Part shown: positions 46,058 through 59,006 of the stretch, in pieces
How the letters are laid out: the number at the start of each line of letters is the position of its first letter
Position numbering within the stretch: the stretch's first letter is position 1
NCBI RefSeq assembly: GCF_019655855.1
Contig: NZ_BPFX01000029.1
Location: forward strand, 109,286-173,285
Length of the DNA: 64,000 bases
DNA from: Pseudomonas paralcaligenes
GTDB taxonomy: Bacteria; Pseudomonadota; Gammaproteobacteria; Pseudomonadales; Pseudomonadaceae
Direction: 5' to 3'
Program-made: the position numbers and the translations under genes
Notes under the pieces: generated by a model
What the model was told of the DNA's origin: nothing
Seen by the model: the letters and a program-made list of their open reading frames with translations, nothing else
The model's database searches: none

Positions 46058-47158
46058 ATGCCGACACCGCCCTCCCCCCTCGACGCCTACCGCCAGGCCC
46101 TGGCGCGCGGCGAGCTGTACCCGGACACCGCCCAGCAACGCGCCGCCGAATGCCTGGAGAACTGCCGCGAGGCGCTGCGAACCGGGCGCCCATGTCGCGG
46201 CGTGTACCTCTGGGGCCCGGTGGGCCGGGGCAAGACCTGGCTGCTCGACCGCTTCCACGAGAGCCTGACGGTGCCGTCGCGGCGCCAGCACTTCCATCAA
46301 TTCATGCGCTGGGTCCACCAGCGCCAGTTCCAGCTCAGCGGCACCGCCGACCCGTTGCGCGCCCTGGCCCGCGAACTGGCCGGCGAAGTGCGGGTACTGT
46401 GCTTCGACGAACTGTTCGTCAGCGACATCGGCGACGCCATGCTGATCGGCGGGCTGCTGCGCGCGCTGCTCGACGAAGGGCTGGTGCTGGTCGCCACCTC
46501 CAACCAGCCGCCGGAGCAGCTGTACGCCGGCGGCTTCAACCGCGAGCGCCTGCTGCCGGCCATCGCCGCCCTGCAGGAGAAGCTCGACGTGGTGGAAGTG
46601 GACGGCGGCCAGGATCACCGCCTGCACCCCGGCGCCGCGGTGCAGCGCTACTGGGTCGACGACCCCGCCGCGCTGGCCGAAGCCTTCGCCCACCTGGCCG
46701 GCGCCGGTCCGGTGTCGGACGCGCCGCTGGAACTGGGGCCGCGCCGGCTGCCGGTGATCCGCCAGGCGCCGGGCGCCGTGTGGTTGGACTTCACCACCCT
46801 GTGCGAGGGGCCGTACTCGACCCTGGACTTCATGCAGTTGTGCGAGCGCTTTCCGGCGATCCTCCTCGGCGGCGTGCCGTGCCTGTCCGGCGAGCCGCGC
46901 GAGGGGCGCATCGCCCGCGGCACCGAGGACGCCGCCGAGCGGGTGGTCGCCGGCGACCGCGAGCTGCCGCGCCTGGCGCCCCACGACGACGGCGTGCGCC
47001 GCTTCATCGCCCTGGTCGACGAGTGCTACGACCGCCGCCGCCCGCTGTACCTGGAGGCGGCGGTACCGCTGGACGCGCTGTACACCCGCGGCTACCTGGA
47101 ATTCCCCTTCCGCCGCACCCTCAGCCGCCTGCGCGAGATGCAGCAGGCGCGCTACTGA
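46058..47158 (+). CDS. AFG1-like ATPase, ZapE paralogue
   Basis: A 366-residue P-loop ATPase. Walker A is GPVGRGKT, near residues 51-58; then FHQFMRWVHQR, CFDELFVSDIGDAM (Walker B), TSNQPPEQLY (sensor), and the C-terminal YTRGYLEFPFRRTLSRLREMQ, which are all AFG1/ZapE features. ZapE is a cell-division protein in E. coli; pseudomonads have the main zapE elsewhere, so this looks like a specialised second copy. The start at 46058 was chosen because the conserved DAYRQAL begins there; the open frame further upstream is repeat DNA. It ends convergent with atsR, overlapping by 7 bp. Its role beside zinc genes is unclear. Confidence 0.83.
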   Translation: MPTPPSPLDAYRQALARGELYPDTAQQRAAECLENCREALRTGRPCRGVYLWGPVGRGKTWLLDRFHESLTVPSRRQHFHQFMRWVHQRQFQLSGTADPLRALARELAGEVRVLCFDELFVSDIGDAMLIGGLLRALLDEGLVLVATSNQPPEQLYAGGFNRERLLPAIAALQEKLDVVEVDGGQDHRLHPGAAVQRYWVDDPAALAEAFAHLAGAGPVSDAPLELGPRRLPVIRQAPGAVWLDFTTLCEGPYSTLDFMQLCERFPAILLGGVPCLSGEPREGRIARGTEDAAERVVAGDRELPRLAPHDDGVRRFIALVDECYDRRRPLYLEAAVPLDALYTRGYLEFPFRRTLSRLREMQQARY

Positions 47159-48204
47159 GCCGCCGCCACGGCCTTGCGCTCGCCCAGCGCGGCGTCGAGG
47201 AACTTCGGCTCGGCCCAGTCGGCCACCACGAAGCCCTTGCGCACCAGGCGTTGCTCGGCGGCCAGGTCGACGCTCTGCTGCAGGCGGCCGAGGAAGCCGG
47301 CGTCCAGCTGCGGGTCGAAGATCTTGCTGAAGCTGGCGTTGTGCAGGTCGTTCTGCAGGATCAGCGTCGGGTAGTTGGCCAGGCCCGACACCAGGTCGAT
47401 GTAGGCCTGCTTGTTGTGCTCGTCGCGCAGCCAGGTCACGGCCTTCTGCTGGGCCTTGACCAGGCGCGCGGTGATCTCCGGGTGGCGGTCGACGAAGCGG
47501 CCGTCGGCCACCAGCACGCCCTGGATGCTGCCGACCCCGCCCAGGTCGTCGGTGGACAGCGGCAGCTCGGCCACCCCGCGGGCCTTGAGCGCGATCAGGT
47601 TGGACAGGCCCCAGGTGGCGTCGATCTGCTTGGCCGCCAGCGCCGCGGTGGCGGCGTTGAAGTCCAGGTTGATCACCTGCAGGTCGCGTTCTGAGAGCCC
47701 CTGGCTGGCCAGCGCGGCGTCGAGCGACAGCTGCGAGGCGGTGCCGCGGAATATGCCGACGCGCTTGCCCTTGAGGTCGGCCAGGGTGTGGATGCCCGAG
47801 CCGGGCACCACGCCCAGGTAGTGCTTGATGTCGCGCGCGGTGGCGCTGAGCAGGCGGGTGTCCAGGCCGTTGGCCTTGCCGATGATGGCGGCCAGGTCGC
47901 CCAGGTAGGCGAAGTCCACCTGGCCGTTGGCGAGCGCCTCGTTGATCACCGGGCCGGCGCCCTTGAAGAAGCTCCACTGCACCTTGATGCCGTCGGCGGC
48001 GAACTCCTGCTCGAAGATTTCCTGGGCGCGCAGCACATCGACCACGCCGCCGCCACTCGGCTGGCTGCCGGCGCTGACATCGGGCACCGCGATGCGGATT
48101 TCCTCGACCCGGTCCGCCGCCTGGACGGGCGGCAGGTAGGCCAGCAGGCCGATCAGCGCCGGCGCGGCGAACAGCGCGGCGAAGGTAGTGAAGAGGCTTT
48201 TCAT
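47152..48204 (-). CDS. atsR: Sulfate ester ABC transporter, substrate-binding protein (AtsR-like)
   Basis: A 350-residue periplasmic binding protein, signal peptide ending near VQAAD. Motifs: EIRIAVPDVSAGSQPSGGGVVDVL, VQWSFFKGAGPVINEALANGQVDFAYLGDLAAIIG (in outline), LADLKGKRVGIFRGTASQLSLDAAL, fitting the AtsR branch of the sulfonate/sulfate ester binders. Its only methionine is the initiator and it has no cysteine, striking for 350 residues. It is divergent from atsBCA (310-bp gap). Its 3' end overlaps the ZapE paralogue stop by 7 bp. Binding of aryl or alkyl sulfate esters is inferred from the family and the adjacent sulfatase. Confidence 0.88.
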   Translation of the reverse strand: MKSLFTTFAALFAAPALIGLLAYLPPVQAADRVEEIRIAVPDVSAGSQPSGGGVVDVLRAQEIFEQEFAADGIKVQWSFFKGAGPVINEALANGQVDFAYLGDLAAIIGKANGLDTRLLSATARDIKHYLGVVPGSGIHTLADLKGKRVGIFRGTASQLSLDAALASQGLSERDLQVINLDFNAATAALAAKQIDATWGLSNLIALKARGVAELPLSTDDLGGVGSIQGVLVADGRFVDRHPEITARLVKAQQKAVTWLRDEHNKQAYIDLVSGLANYPTLILQNDLHNASFSKIFDPQLDAGFLGRLQQSVDLAAEQRLVRKGFVVADWAEPKFLDAALGERKAVAAAQ

Positions 48205-48514
48205 GGCGTGGCTCCTGGAATGTCTGGCCCGGAGCGCGCGGTCGGCGCTCCCTTGGCCGGCACTTAGGCATGGCCGCCTTAGCGAATTTAAATACTAAAA
48301 GATTATTTTTTTATCACTTAAAGACCTAAATCAGCACCGCTGCGGCTTCCCGGCCGAATGCCCGGCAGGCATAAAAAATATGAGCCAAAGGCATTGGCCG
48401 GGGCCTGCCCGCCTTCTTTAAATGACCGCTCTTATCACTCAATCGAATTGATATGAGCTTTTATATGCTTTTGCTGCAAAGCGCTTATATCGGCCGACGC
48501 AGAGGTGCTCCACG
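48205..48514. promoter_or_regulatory. Divergent atsR/atsB intergenic region
   Basis: The 310-bp gap is AT-rich in 48270-48330 and 48415-48490 against a GC-rich background, as expected for back-to-back promoters, and may hold CysB sites, which have a loose consensus. No -24/-12 element, clear palindrome or gene could be defined. Confidence 0.4.
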
Positions 48515-50083
48515 ATGAGCCTGGCCACCGCCCTGCCCCTCGGTCGCTCCCGCCCCACCGGCGAACACCTGCTTCCCTGGCTGCTGCCGATCGGCCTGCT
48601 GCTGCTCTGGCAGGCCGCCAGCCACTGGGGCTGGATGAGCGGGCAGGTGCTGCCGGCGCCCGAGCAGGTCTGGCAGACCCTGCTGGAGCTGAGCCGCGGC
48701 GAGCTGTGGCAGCACCTGGCGATCAGCCTCAAGCGCCTGGCCTGGGGCCTGCTCGGCGGCGTCGCCGCGGGCATCGCCCTGGGTGCCCTGCTCGGCTCCA
48801 GCGCCCGTGCCGAACGGCTGATCTTCCCCACCTTCGCCGCCCTGGCGCAGATCCCGACCCTGGCCTGGATTCCGCTGTTCATGCTGCTGTTCGGCATCGG
48901 CGAAGCGCTCAAGCTGGTGGTGCTGGTCAAGGCCATCGTCGTGCCCGTCACCATCCACACCCTGGTCGGCGTGCGCGACGCCCAGCCGCGCCTGCGCGAG
49001 GCGGCCGAAGTACTGCGCCTGCCGCCGCTGCTGCGCCTGTGGCGGCTGACCATCCCGGCCGCCCTGCCCTCGTTCATGGCCGGCCTGCGCCTGGCCCTGG
49101 CCACCGGCTGGGCCTCGCTGCTGGCGGTGGAACTGCTGGCCTCCAGCGAGGGCATCGGTTACCTGATGGTGTGGGGCCGCCAGCTGTTCATGCTCGATAT
49201 CGTGTTCGTCTGCATCCTCGTCATCGGCCTGTTCGGCGTGGTGCTGGACCGCGGCATCCAGTGGCTCGACGGCCGCCTGCTGCACTGGCCGCACCCGCCG
49301 GCCGCCGAGTTCCGTCGGGCGCCGGCCGGGCGCGGCTGGCAGCGCCTGCAGGCCGGGTGGCTGCCGCTGGCGCTGCTCGCCCTGTGGCAGCTGACCTGCA
49401 GCGCCGGCTGGGTCGACGCCAACATCCTCGCCAGCCCGGCCCAGGTCGCCCGGGCCACCTGGCAGGGCCTGGCCGACGGCAGCCTGGTCGAGGGCCTGCT
49501 GCTCAGCCTGCGCCGCGCCCTCGGCGGTCTGCTGCTGGGCGGTGGCCTGGGCCTCGCGCTGGGCGTGCTGCTCGGCCTGTGGCGCCCGGCGGAGCGCGTG
49601 CTCGGGCCGACCCTGTCGGCGCTGCGCCAGGTCGCCATCTTCGCCTGGGTGCCGCTGCTCACCGCCTGGTTCGGCCTCGGCGAGACGGCCAAGCTGGTGT
49701 TCGTCGGCATGGCCACCTTCTTCCCCCTGCTGATCGCCAGCCAGCGCGGCATCGCCGCCCTCTCGCCACAGCTGGACGAAGCCGCCCGCGCGCTGCGCCT
49801 GAACCGCCGCCAGCGCCTGCTGCGCCTGGTGCTGCCGGGCGCCGCCCCGGCCATCTTCGCCGGCCTGCGCCTGGCACTGATCTTCGCCTGGCTGGGCACC
49901 ATCGGCGCCGAATACTTCATGCCGTCGAACGGCGGCCTGGCCAGCCTGATGATCGGCGCCCAGCAGCTGTTCCGCATGGACCAGGTGATGGCCGGCATGC
50001 TGCTGATCGGCATCACCGGCGCCCTCCTCAACACCCTCGGCCAATCGATCGAAGCGCGCGCGACGCGCTGGAGAACCGCATGA
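48515..50083 (+). CDS. atsB: Fused double ABC permease (AtsB-like)
   Basis: A 522-residue inner-membrane protein made of two SsuC-type permease halves in one chain. Each half has about five or six helices and its own EAA loop: EAAEVLRLPPLLRL...PAALP at residues 162-184 and EAARALRLNRRQRLL...PGAAP at 422-445; a hydrophilic linker lies at about 251-280. The halves are only moderately similar. Usual permeases of this family are about 260 residues and form dimers, so this is an internal heterodimer. AtsB of P. aeruginosa and P. putida is a recognised case. It overlaps atsC by 4 nt. Confidence 0.9.
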   Translation: MSLATALPLGRSRPTGEHLLPWLLPIGLLLLWQAASHWGWMSGQVLPAPEQVWQTLLELSRGELWQHLAISLKRLAWGLLGGVAAGIALGALLGSSARAERLIFPTFAALAQIPTLAWIPLFMLLFGIGEALKLVVLVKAIVVPVTIHTLVGVRDAQPRLREAAEVLRLPPLLRLWRLTIPAALPSFMAGLRLALATGWASLLAVELLASSEGIGYLMVWGRQLFMLDIVFVCILVIGLFGVVLDRGIQWLDGRLLHWPHPPAAEFRRAPAGRGWQRLQAGWLPLALLALWQLTCSAGWVDANILASPAQVARATWQGLADGSLVEGLLLSLRRALGGLLLGGGLGLALGVLLGLWRPAERVLGPTLSALRQVAIFAWVPLLTAWFGLGETAKLVFVGMATFFPLLIASQRGIAALSPQLDEAARALRLNRRQRLLRLVLPGAAPAIFAGLRLALIFAWLGTIGAEYFMPSNGGLASLMIGAQQLFRMDQVMAGMLLIGITGALLNTLGQSIEARATRWRTA

Positions 50084-50928
50084 ACAGCCTGACCCTGCCC
50101 GACTCGCGCACCTTCCAGGGCCTGCCGCCGTCCCCGCCGCTGGTGAGCTTCATCGGCGTCGGCAAGCGCTTCGGCGAGCTGCAGGCCGTCAGCGACTTCA
50201 ACCTCGACATCCGCGAGGGCGAATCCATCGCCATCCTCGGCTCCAGCGGCTGCGGCAAGTCCACCCTGCTGCGCCTGCTGGTCGGCCTGGACCGCGAGTT
50301 CGACGGCCGCATCGAAGTGGCCGGCCAGCCGGTGGCGGGCATCGGCGGCGAGCGCGGCATCGTGTTCCAGGAGCACCGCCTGTTCCCCTGGCTGACGGTG
50401 CAGCAGAACGTCGGCCTCGGCCTGGTCAACGAGGACCTGACCCAGGCCGAGCGCTTCCGCCGGGTCGAGGAATTCATCCATCTGGTCGGCCTCGACGGCT
50501 TCCAGCGCGCCTACCCGCACCAGCTCTCCGGCGGCATGGCCCAGCGCGTGGCGATCGCCCGCGGCCTGGTGGCCAGCCCGCGCATCCTGCTGCTCGACGA
50601 ACCCTTCGGCGCCCTCGACGCCCTGACCCGCCAGCAGATGCAGGAAGAGCTGCTGGCCATCCGCGCCCGCGCCGGCATCACCAGCCTGCTGGTCACCCAC
50701 GACGTGGAGGAAGCGATCTTCCTCGCCGACCGCGTGGTGGTGCTGGCGCCGCGCCCGGGGCGGATCAAGCGCATCGTCGAGATCGACCTGCCGCACCCGC
50801 GCGACCGCGCCGGCTACGACTTCCACCAGTTGCGCGGCGAGCTGCTGTTCGAGCTGACCGGCGACGGCGACTACCGCGCCCCGCCGCCGCGTCTGGAAGA
50901 CCTGCCGCTGGCGTCCCTGGCCTACTGA
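50080..50928 (+). CDS. atsC: Sulfate ester ABC transporter ATPase (AtsC-like)
   Basis: A 282-residue ATPase: Walker A GSSGCGKST near residues 54-62, Q-loop VFQEHRLFPWLTVQQNV, signature LSGGMAQRVAIARGL, Walker B ILLLDEPFGALDALTR, and H-loop VTHDVEEAIFLADRV. It belongs to the nitrate/sulfonate/taurine (SsuB/TauB) group. The ATG overlaps the permease stop (ATGA), so a single AtsB chain would pair with an AtsC dimer. It is the only ABC importer ATPase in the window. Confidence 0.93.
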   Translation: MNSLTLPDSRTFQGLPPSPPLVSFIGVGKRFGELQAVSDFNLDIREGESIAILGSSGCGKSTLLRLLVGLDREFDGRIEVAGQPVAGIGGERGIVFQEHRLFPWLTVQQNVGLGLVNEDLTQAERFRRVEEFIHLVGLDGFQRAYPHQLSGGMAQRVAIARGLVASPRILLLDEPFGALDALTRQQMQEELLAIRARAGITSLLVTHDVEEAIFLADRVVVLAPRPGRIKRIVEIDLPHPRDRAGYDFHQLRGELLFELTGDGDYRAPPPRLEDLPLASLAY

Positions 50929-50940
50929 TCGTTTTTTATT

Positions 50941-52695
<1,755 letters not shown>

Positions 52696-52763
52696 GTTCC
52701 ATTGCCTGCACGAGGCTCCGCATAACGTGCCAGGGATGGTGCTCCCGGAGAGAGGGAATCCCG

Positions 52764-52896
52764 CCGCAGGCTGGCCCGAAGAGCGAGCGTAGCGAATCAA
52801 GAGACCCGCCCAGGAGGGCAGTCCTGGAACACTCGGCAATCCCGTTCCCCGGATTTCATCCGGGCTACGACCGGTGCGCACGGCGCACCCTACGGA
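52764..52896. repeat. Composite dispersed element downstream of atsA
   Basis: It has the same module order as 25731-25957: GCAGGCTGGCCCGAAG-GCGAGCGTAGCGA, GAACACTCGGCAAT, CCCCGGATTTCATCCGGGCTACGACC, then GGTGCGCACGGCGCACCCTACGG. There is no gene in 52696-52977. Confidence 0.75.
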
Positions 52897-52906
52897 GCAC
52901 ACACAT

Positions 52907-52941
52907 AAAAAAGCCGCGCCTCCTCACGGAAGTCGCGGCTT
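52907..52941 (-). terminator. Rho-independent terminator of clpB
   Basis: On the minus strand, AAGCCGCG / CGCGGCTT encloses a 15-nt loop region and is followed by six Ts, 37 bp after the clpB stop. Confidence 0.85.
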
Positions 52942-52977
52942 CGTGGCCCGGTATGCATTCCGGGAAGAACGGGCGCC

Positions 52978-55542
<2,565 letters not shown>

Positions 55543-55616
55543 GAATATGTCCTTCCTTCAGATAGCGGGCCGGAGCGCTGAACTGCTCCCGATAGTGAAG
55601 CCCGGAATAGCTCTTT

Positions 55617-55644
55617 AGATAAGGACAGTTTTCACCGATTCAAG
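55617..55644 (-). promoter_or_regulatory. Heat-shock (sigma32) promoter of clpB
   Basis: On the minus strand, CTTGAA (55644-55639), 14 bp, CCTTATCT (55624-55617), close to the CTTGAAA / CCCCATNT consensus, 75 bp upstream of the clpB start. Confidence 0.65.
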
Positions 55645-55697
55645 CGCCGGTCCGTTGACGCGGATCAGTCCCGGTCCGGGCCAGGGACTGCCCCCCC

Positions 55698-55772
55698 TGT
55701 AGGAGCGGCCTTGGCCGCGAGCTCTTGCCCGGGACCACGCACAAGGGTTCGCGGCCAAGGCCGCTCCCACAG
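55698..55772. repeat. REPIN between clpB and pgeF
   Basis: Inverted arms TGTAGGAGCGGCCTTGGCCGCGAGC-type (55698-55722) and GTTCGCGGCCAAGGCCGCTCCCACAGG-type (55746-55772). Same family as 7695-7763. Confidence 0.85.
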
Positions 55773-55791
55773 GAACATGGGGGCACCACCG

Positions 55792-56526
55792 TCAGGGTTC
55801 GAGCCACACCAGCGAGGCGAAGCGGCCGGTGCGGGCCGCGCGGCGGTAGGAGAAGAAGCGCGGATCGGCGAAGGTATCCAGCCCGCCGCCATGCACGGCG
55901 GTGACGCCGACGGCGGCCAGGCGGATGCGCGCCAGGGCATAGATATCGGCCATGAACTTGCCGGCGTTGCGGCTGGCGCCGAAGGCCCTTTCGGCCTGGG
56001 CATGCTGCGCCAGGAACGCCTCACGCACCTCGGGACCGACCTCGAAGGAGCCAGGACCGATGGCCGGCCCCAGCCACACCAGCAGCTCGCCTGGCTCTAC
56101 GCCGAGGGCGGCCACCGTGTTCTCCAGCACCCCGCCGGCCAGCCCGCGCCAGCCGGCATGGGCGGCTGCCACGCGGGTACCGGCGCGGTCGCAGAACAGG
56201 GCGGGCAGGCAGTCGGCGGTCAGCACCGCGCAGGCGGTGCCCGCGGCGGTCGTCCAGCTGGCGTCGGCGACCGCCACCCTCGCCGGGTCGGCCTCGACCG
56301 CGTCGGCGCTGTGCACCTGCTGCAGCCAGGCGGGCCGACAGCCGAGGCGCTCGCTCAAGCGGCGGCGGTTCTCGGCGACGGCGGCGGTTTCGTCCTCGAC
56401 GTGGTCGCCCAGGTTCAGGCCGTCGAAGGGCGGCAGGCTGATGCCGCCGGCCCGGGTGGTGACGCAGGCGCGGACGTTGGCCGGGGCCGGCCAGTCCGGC
56501 AGCAGCCAGTCAGACGAAGGATTCAT
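55792..56526 (-). CDS. pgeF: Peptidoglycan editing factor PgeF (YfiH)
   Basis: A 244-residue multicopper-oxidase-like purine nucleoside/peptidoglycan-editing enzyme that helps prevent wrong L-Ser incorporation in UDP-MurNAc. Zinc-binding motifs are visible: QQVHSAD (His), TADCLPALFCD (Cys) and AAHAGWRGLAGG (His). It starts 17 bp inside the 3' end of rluD, so the two are co-translated, the typical rluD-pgeF arrangement. Confidence 0.93.
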   Translation of the reverse strand: MNPSSDWLLPDWPAPANVRACVTTRAGGISLPPFDGLNLGDHVEDETAAVAENRRRLSERLGCRPAWLQQVHSADAVEADPARVAVADASWTTAAGTACAVLTADCLPALFCDRAGTRVAAAHAGWRGLAGGVLENTVAALGVEPGELLVWLGPAIGPGSFEVGPEVREAFLAQHAQAERAFGASRNAGKFMADIYALARIRLAAVGVTAVHGGGLDTFADPRFFSYRRAARTGRFASLVWLEP

Positions 56527-57481
56527 TGTCCTGGCGCAGCAGCGACAGCAGCCAGACCAGGTCTTCCGGCAGCGGCGACTCCCAACGCATGCGCTGGCCG
56601 GTGGCCGGATGCTCCAGCTCCAGGAAGCGCGCGTGCAGGGCCTGACGGGGGAATTCACGCAGGGTCTGCACCAGGGTCGGGCTGGCGGCCGGCGGAATGC
56701 GGAAGCGCCCGGCGTAGAGCGGGTCGCCCACCAGCGGGTAGCCCGCATGGGTCATATGCACGCGGATCTGGTGGGTGCGACCGGTCTCCAGCTTGACCCG
56801 CACGTGGGTGTGCGAGCGGAAGCGCTCCAGCACCCGGTAGTGGGTGATGGCCGGCTTGCCGCCGTCGATCACCGCCATGCGCTGGCGGTTGGCCGAGCTG
56901 CGGCCGATCGGCGCGTCGATGGTGGCGCCGGAGGTGATCACGCCGATGCAGATGCATTCGTAGATGCGGCTGACGCTGCGCTTCTGCAACTGGTCGACCA
57001 GTCTGGTCTGCGCCTGCAGGGTCTTGGCCACCACCATCAGGCCGGTGGTGTCCTTGTCCAGGCGGTGGACGATGCCCGCGCGCGGCACGTTGACGATGTC
57101 CGGCACGTGGTGCAGCAGGGCGTTGAGCAGGGTGCCATCGGCGTGCCCGGCGGCCGGGTGGACCACCAGGCCGGCCGGCTTGTCGATCACCAGCAGGTGC
57201 TCGTCCTCATAGACGATGTTCAGCGCGATGTCCTGCGCCGCCCACTCGCCCTGGGCCTCCTGCTCGGCCTGCAGGCTGAGCACGGCGCCGCCGTGGACGA
57301 TGTCGCGCGGGCGCAGCACGGCGCCGTCGACGGTCAGGCGGCCGTCCTTGATCCAGCCGGACAGGCGCGAGCGCGAATACTCGTCGAACAGCTGGGCGGC
57401 GACTTGGTCGAGGCGCTGGCCACCGAGGTCGGACGGTACTTCGGCGGAGAGTTGGATGAGCTGATCGGAATCTTCGGACAT
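56510..57481 (-). CDS. rluD: 23S rRNA pseudouridine synthase RluD
   Basis: RluD makes pseudouridines 1911, 1915 and 1917 in helix 69 of 23S rRNA. The 323-residue protein has an N-terminal S4-like RNA-binding domain (QRLDQVAAQLFDEYSRSRL) and the catalytic motif HRLDKDTTG (active Asp142), followed by ETGRTHQIRVHMTHAGYPLVGD. The start MSEDSDQL at 57481 is preferred; longer in-frame sequence upstream runs over bamD. It is divergent from bamD, as in other pseudomonads. Confidence 0.96.
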   Translation of the reverse strand: MSEDSDQLIQLSAEVPSDLGGQRLDQVAAQLFDEYSRSRLSGWIKDGRLTVDGAVLRPRDIVHGGAVLSLQAEQEAQGEWAAQDIALNIVYEDEHLLVIDKPAGLVVHPAAGHADGTLLNALLHHVPDIVNVPRAGIVHRLDKDTTGLMVVAKTLQAQTRLVDQLQKRSVSRIYECICIGVITSGATIDAPIGRSSANRQRMAVIDGGKPAITHYRVLERFRSHTHVRVKLETGRTHQIRVHMTHAGYPLVGDPLYAGRFRIPPAASPTLVQTLREFPRQALHARFLELEHPATGQRMRWESPLPEDLVWLLSLLRQDNESFV

Positions 57482-57628
57482 GGGCTGCTGCGGAGGGCTG
57501 TGCGGCTTTTGGTTTCGGCTGCACGCTGTGGTTAAATACGGCGTCTTTGTCCCGGCCTTTTCCGGGGCGCCCATCATAACAGGACGGTAGAGGCCTAGAC
57601 AGCCGCCGTCACAGGGACGCAAGCCACC

Positions 57629-58651
57629 ATGCAAGTGAAACACCTGCTGCTGATCGCCACCCTCGTCGTCGTCGCCGCATGCTCTTCCAACAAGCCGGAA
57701 GTGGATGAGAACCTGAGCGAGACCGAGCTCTACCAGCAGGCCCAGGAAGACCTCAACAACAAGAGCTACAACAGCGCCGTCAGCAAGCTGAAGGCCCTGG
57801 AGTCGCGCTACCCGTTCGGCCGCTACGCGGAGCAGGCCCAGCTCGAGCTGATCTACGCCTACTACAAGAACGTCGAGCCGGAAGCGGCCAGGTCCGCCGC
57901 CGAGCGCTTCATCCGCCTGCACCCGCAGCACGCCAACGTCGACTACGCCTACTACGTCAAGGGCCTGGCCTCGTTCGACCAGGACCGCGGCCTGGTGGCC
58001 CGATTCCTGCCGCTGGACCTGACCAAGCGCGACCCGGGCGCGGCGCGCGACTCGTTCAACGAGTTCGCCCAGCTCACCAGCCGCTACCCCAACAGCCGCT
58101 ACGCGCCGGACGCCAAGGCGCGCATGATCTACCTGCGCAACCTGCTGGCCGCCTATGAGATCCACGCCGGCCACTACTATCTGACTCGCCAGGCCTACGT
58201 CGCCGCCGCCAACCGCGGCCGCTACGTGGTGGAAAACTTCCAGGAAACCCCGGCCGTCGGCGACGGCCTGGCCCTGATGGTCGAGGCCTACCAGCGCCTG
58301 GAACTGAACGACCTGGCCGCCACCAGCCTGGAAACCCTGAAGCTGAACTACCCCGACCACCCGTCCCTGGTCGACGGCCAGTTCGTGCCCCAGGAAGAGG
58401 AAGCGGACAACCGCTCCTGGCTGGCCAAGGCCACCCTGGGCCTGATCGAGTCCGACGCGCCGCTGCCGCCCGGCGAGACCCGCGCCAACCAGGACGTGAT
58501 CCGCCAGTACGAAGACGCCCAGGAGCAGATTCCGGACGAACTGCTGCCGGAGAACCGGGAAGAAGCCCGGGAAGACCTGGACAGCGAGGCGGAAGCCGGC
58601 GGCAACGACCGCTCCTGGTTCAGCTACATGACCTTCGGTCTGTTCGACTGA
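57629..58651 (+). CDS. bamD: Outer-membrane protein assembly factor BamD
   Basis: An essential lipoprotein of the BAM complex that inserts beta-barrels into the outer membrane (formerly ComL). The signal peptide ends in the lipobox VVAACSS, with the lipid-bearing Cys at about residue 18. Five TPR-like helical repeats follow ([35 protein letters not shown] begins the first, in outline). The 340 residues include a C-terminal acidic tail longer than that of E. coli BamD (245 residues), as in pseudomonads. Confidence 0.96.
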   Translation: MQVKHLLLIATLVVVAACSSNKPEVDENLSETELYQQAQEDLNNKSYNSAVSKLKALESRYPFGRYAEQAQLELIYAYYKNVEPEAARSAAERFIRLHPQHANVDYAYYVKGLASFDQDRGLVARFLPLDLTKRDPGAARDSFNEFAQLTSRYPNSRYAPDAKARMIYLRNLLAAYEIHAGHYYLTRQAYVAAANRGRYVVENFQETPAVGDGLALMVEAYQRLELNDLAATSLETLKLNYPDHPSLVDGQFVPQEEEADNRSWLAKATLGLIESDAPLPPGETRANQDVIRQYEDAQEQIPDELLPENREEAREDLDSEAEAGGNDRSWFSYMTFGLFD

Positions 58652-58670
58652 TCCACGACACGACACGAAC

Positions 58671-58694
58671 AAGGGAGGCCATGCCTCCCTTTTT
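58671..58694 (+). terminator. Rho-independent terminator of bamD
   Basis: AAGGGAGGC / GCCTCCCTT, 9-bp stem with CAT loop, followed by Ts; 20 bp after the stop. Confidence 0.93.
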
Positions 58695-58778
58695 CATGCC
58701 CGCGCGACGACCATTTCCTGCTGCGCCGGCACGGCCTCCTTGGCTACACTGCGCCTCTGCCAACAAGAAGGGCACAAC

Positions 58779-59006
58779 ATGTTCCGTCTGCTGTTCTGGA
58801 TCGCCTTGATCGCCGCCGCCGTGTGGCTGTGGCGACGCTTCAAACGCCCCGCCCGACCGGCCGACCGGCCGCGGGAAGAACAGGCCTCGCCGATGGTCCG
58901 CTGCGCCCGCTGCGGCGTGCACGTGCCGCGCGAGAAGGCCCTGCCCCAGGGCGAGAACTGGTACTGCAGCCAGGCCCACCTGCCGCAGGAACAGTCCGGC
59001 CAATGA
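58779..59006 (+). CDS. PP0621-like small membrane protein with a Cys/His cluster
   Basis: A 75-residue protein: N-terminal membrane helix MFRLLFWIALIAAAVWLWRR, an Arg/Pro-rich linker, then CARCGVHVP and WYCSQAH, a possible C2-CH zinc site. It resembles the PP0621 family common in pseudomonads. The ATG at 58779 was chosen since the hydrophobic helix follows at once. It overlaps pilS by 4 nt (ATGA). Function unknown, but co-expression with pilS-pilR is likely. Confidence 0.85.
   Translation: MFRLLFWIALIAAAVWLWRRFKRPARPADRPREEQASPMVRCARCGVHVPREKALPQGENWYCSQAHLPQEQSGQ

Noticed and set aside
55543..55791. A small gene between clpB and pgeF
   Set aside because: The region holds the clpB promoter and a REPIN; open frames there are short, lack ribosome sites and are repeat-derived.
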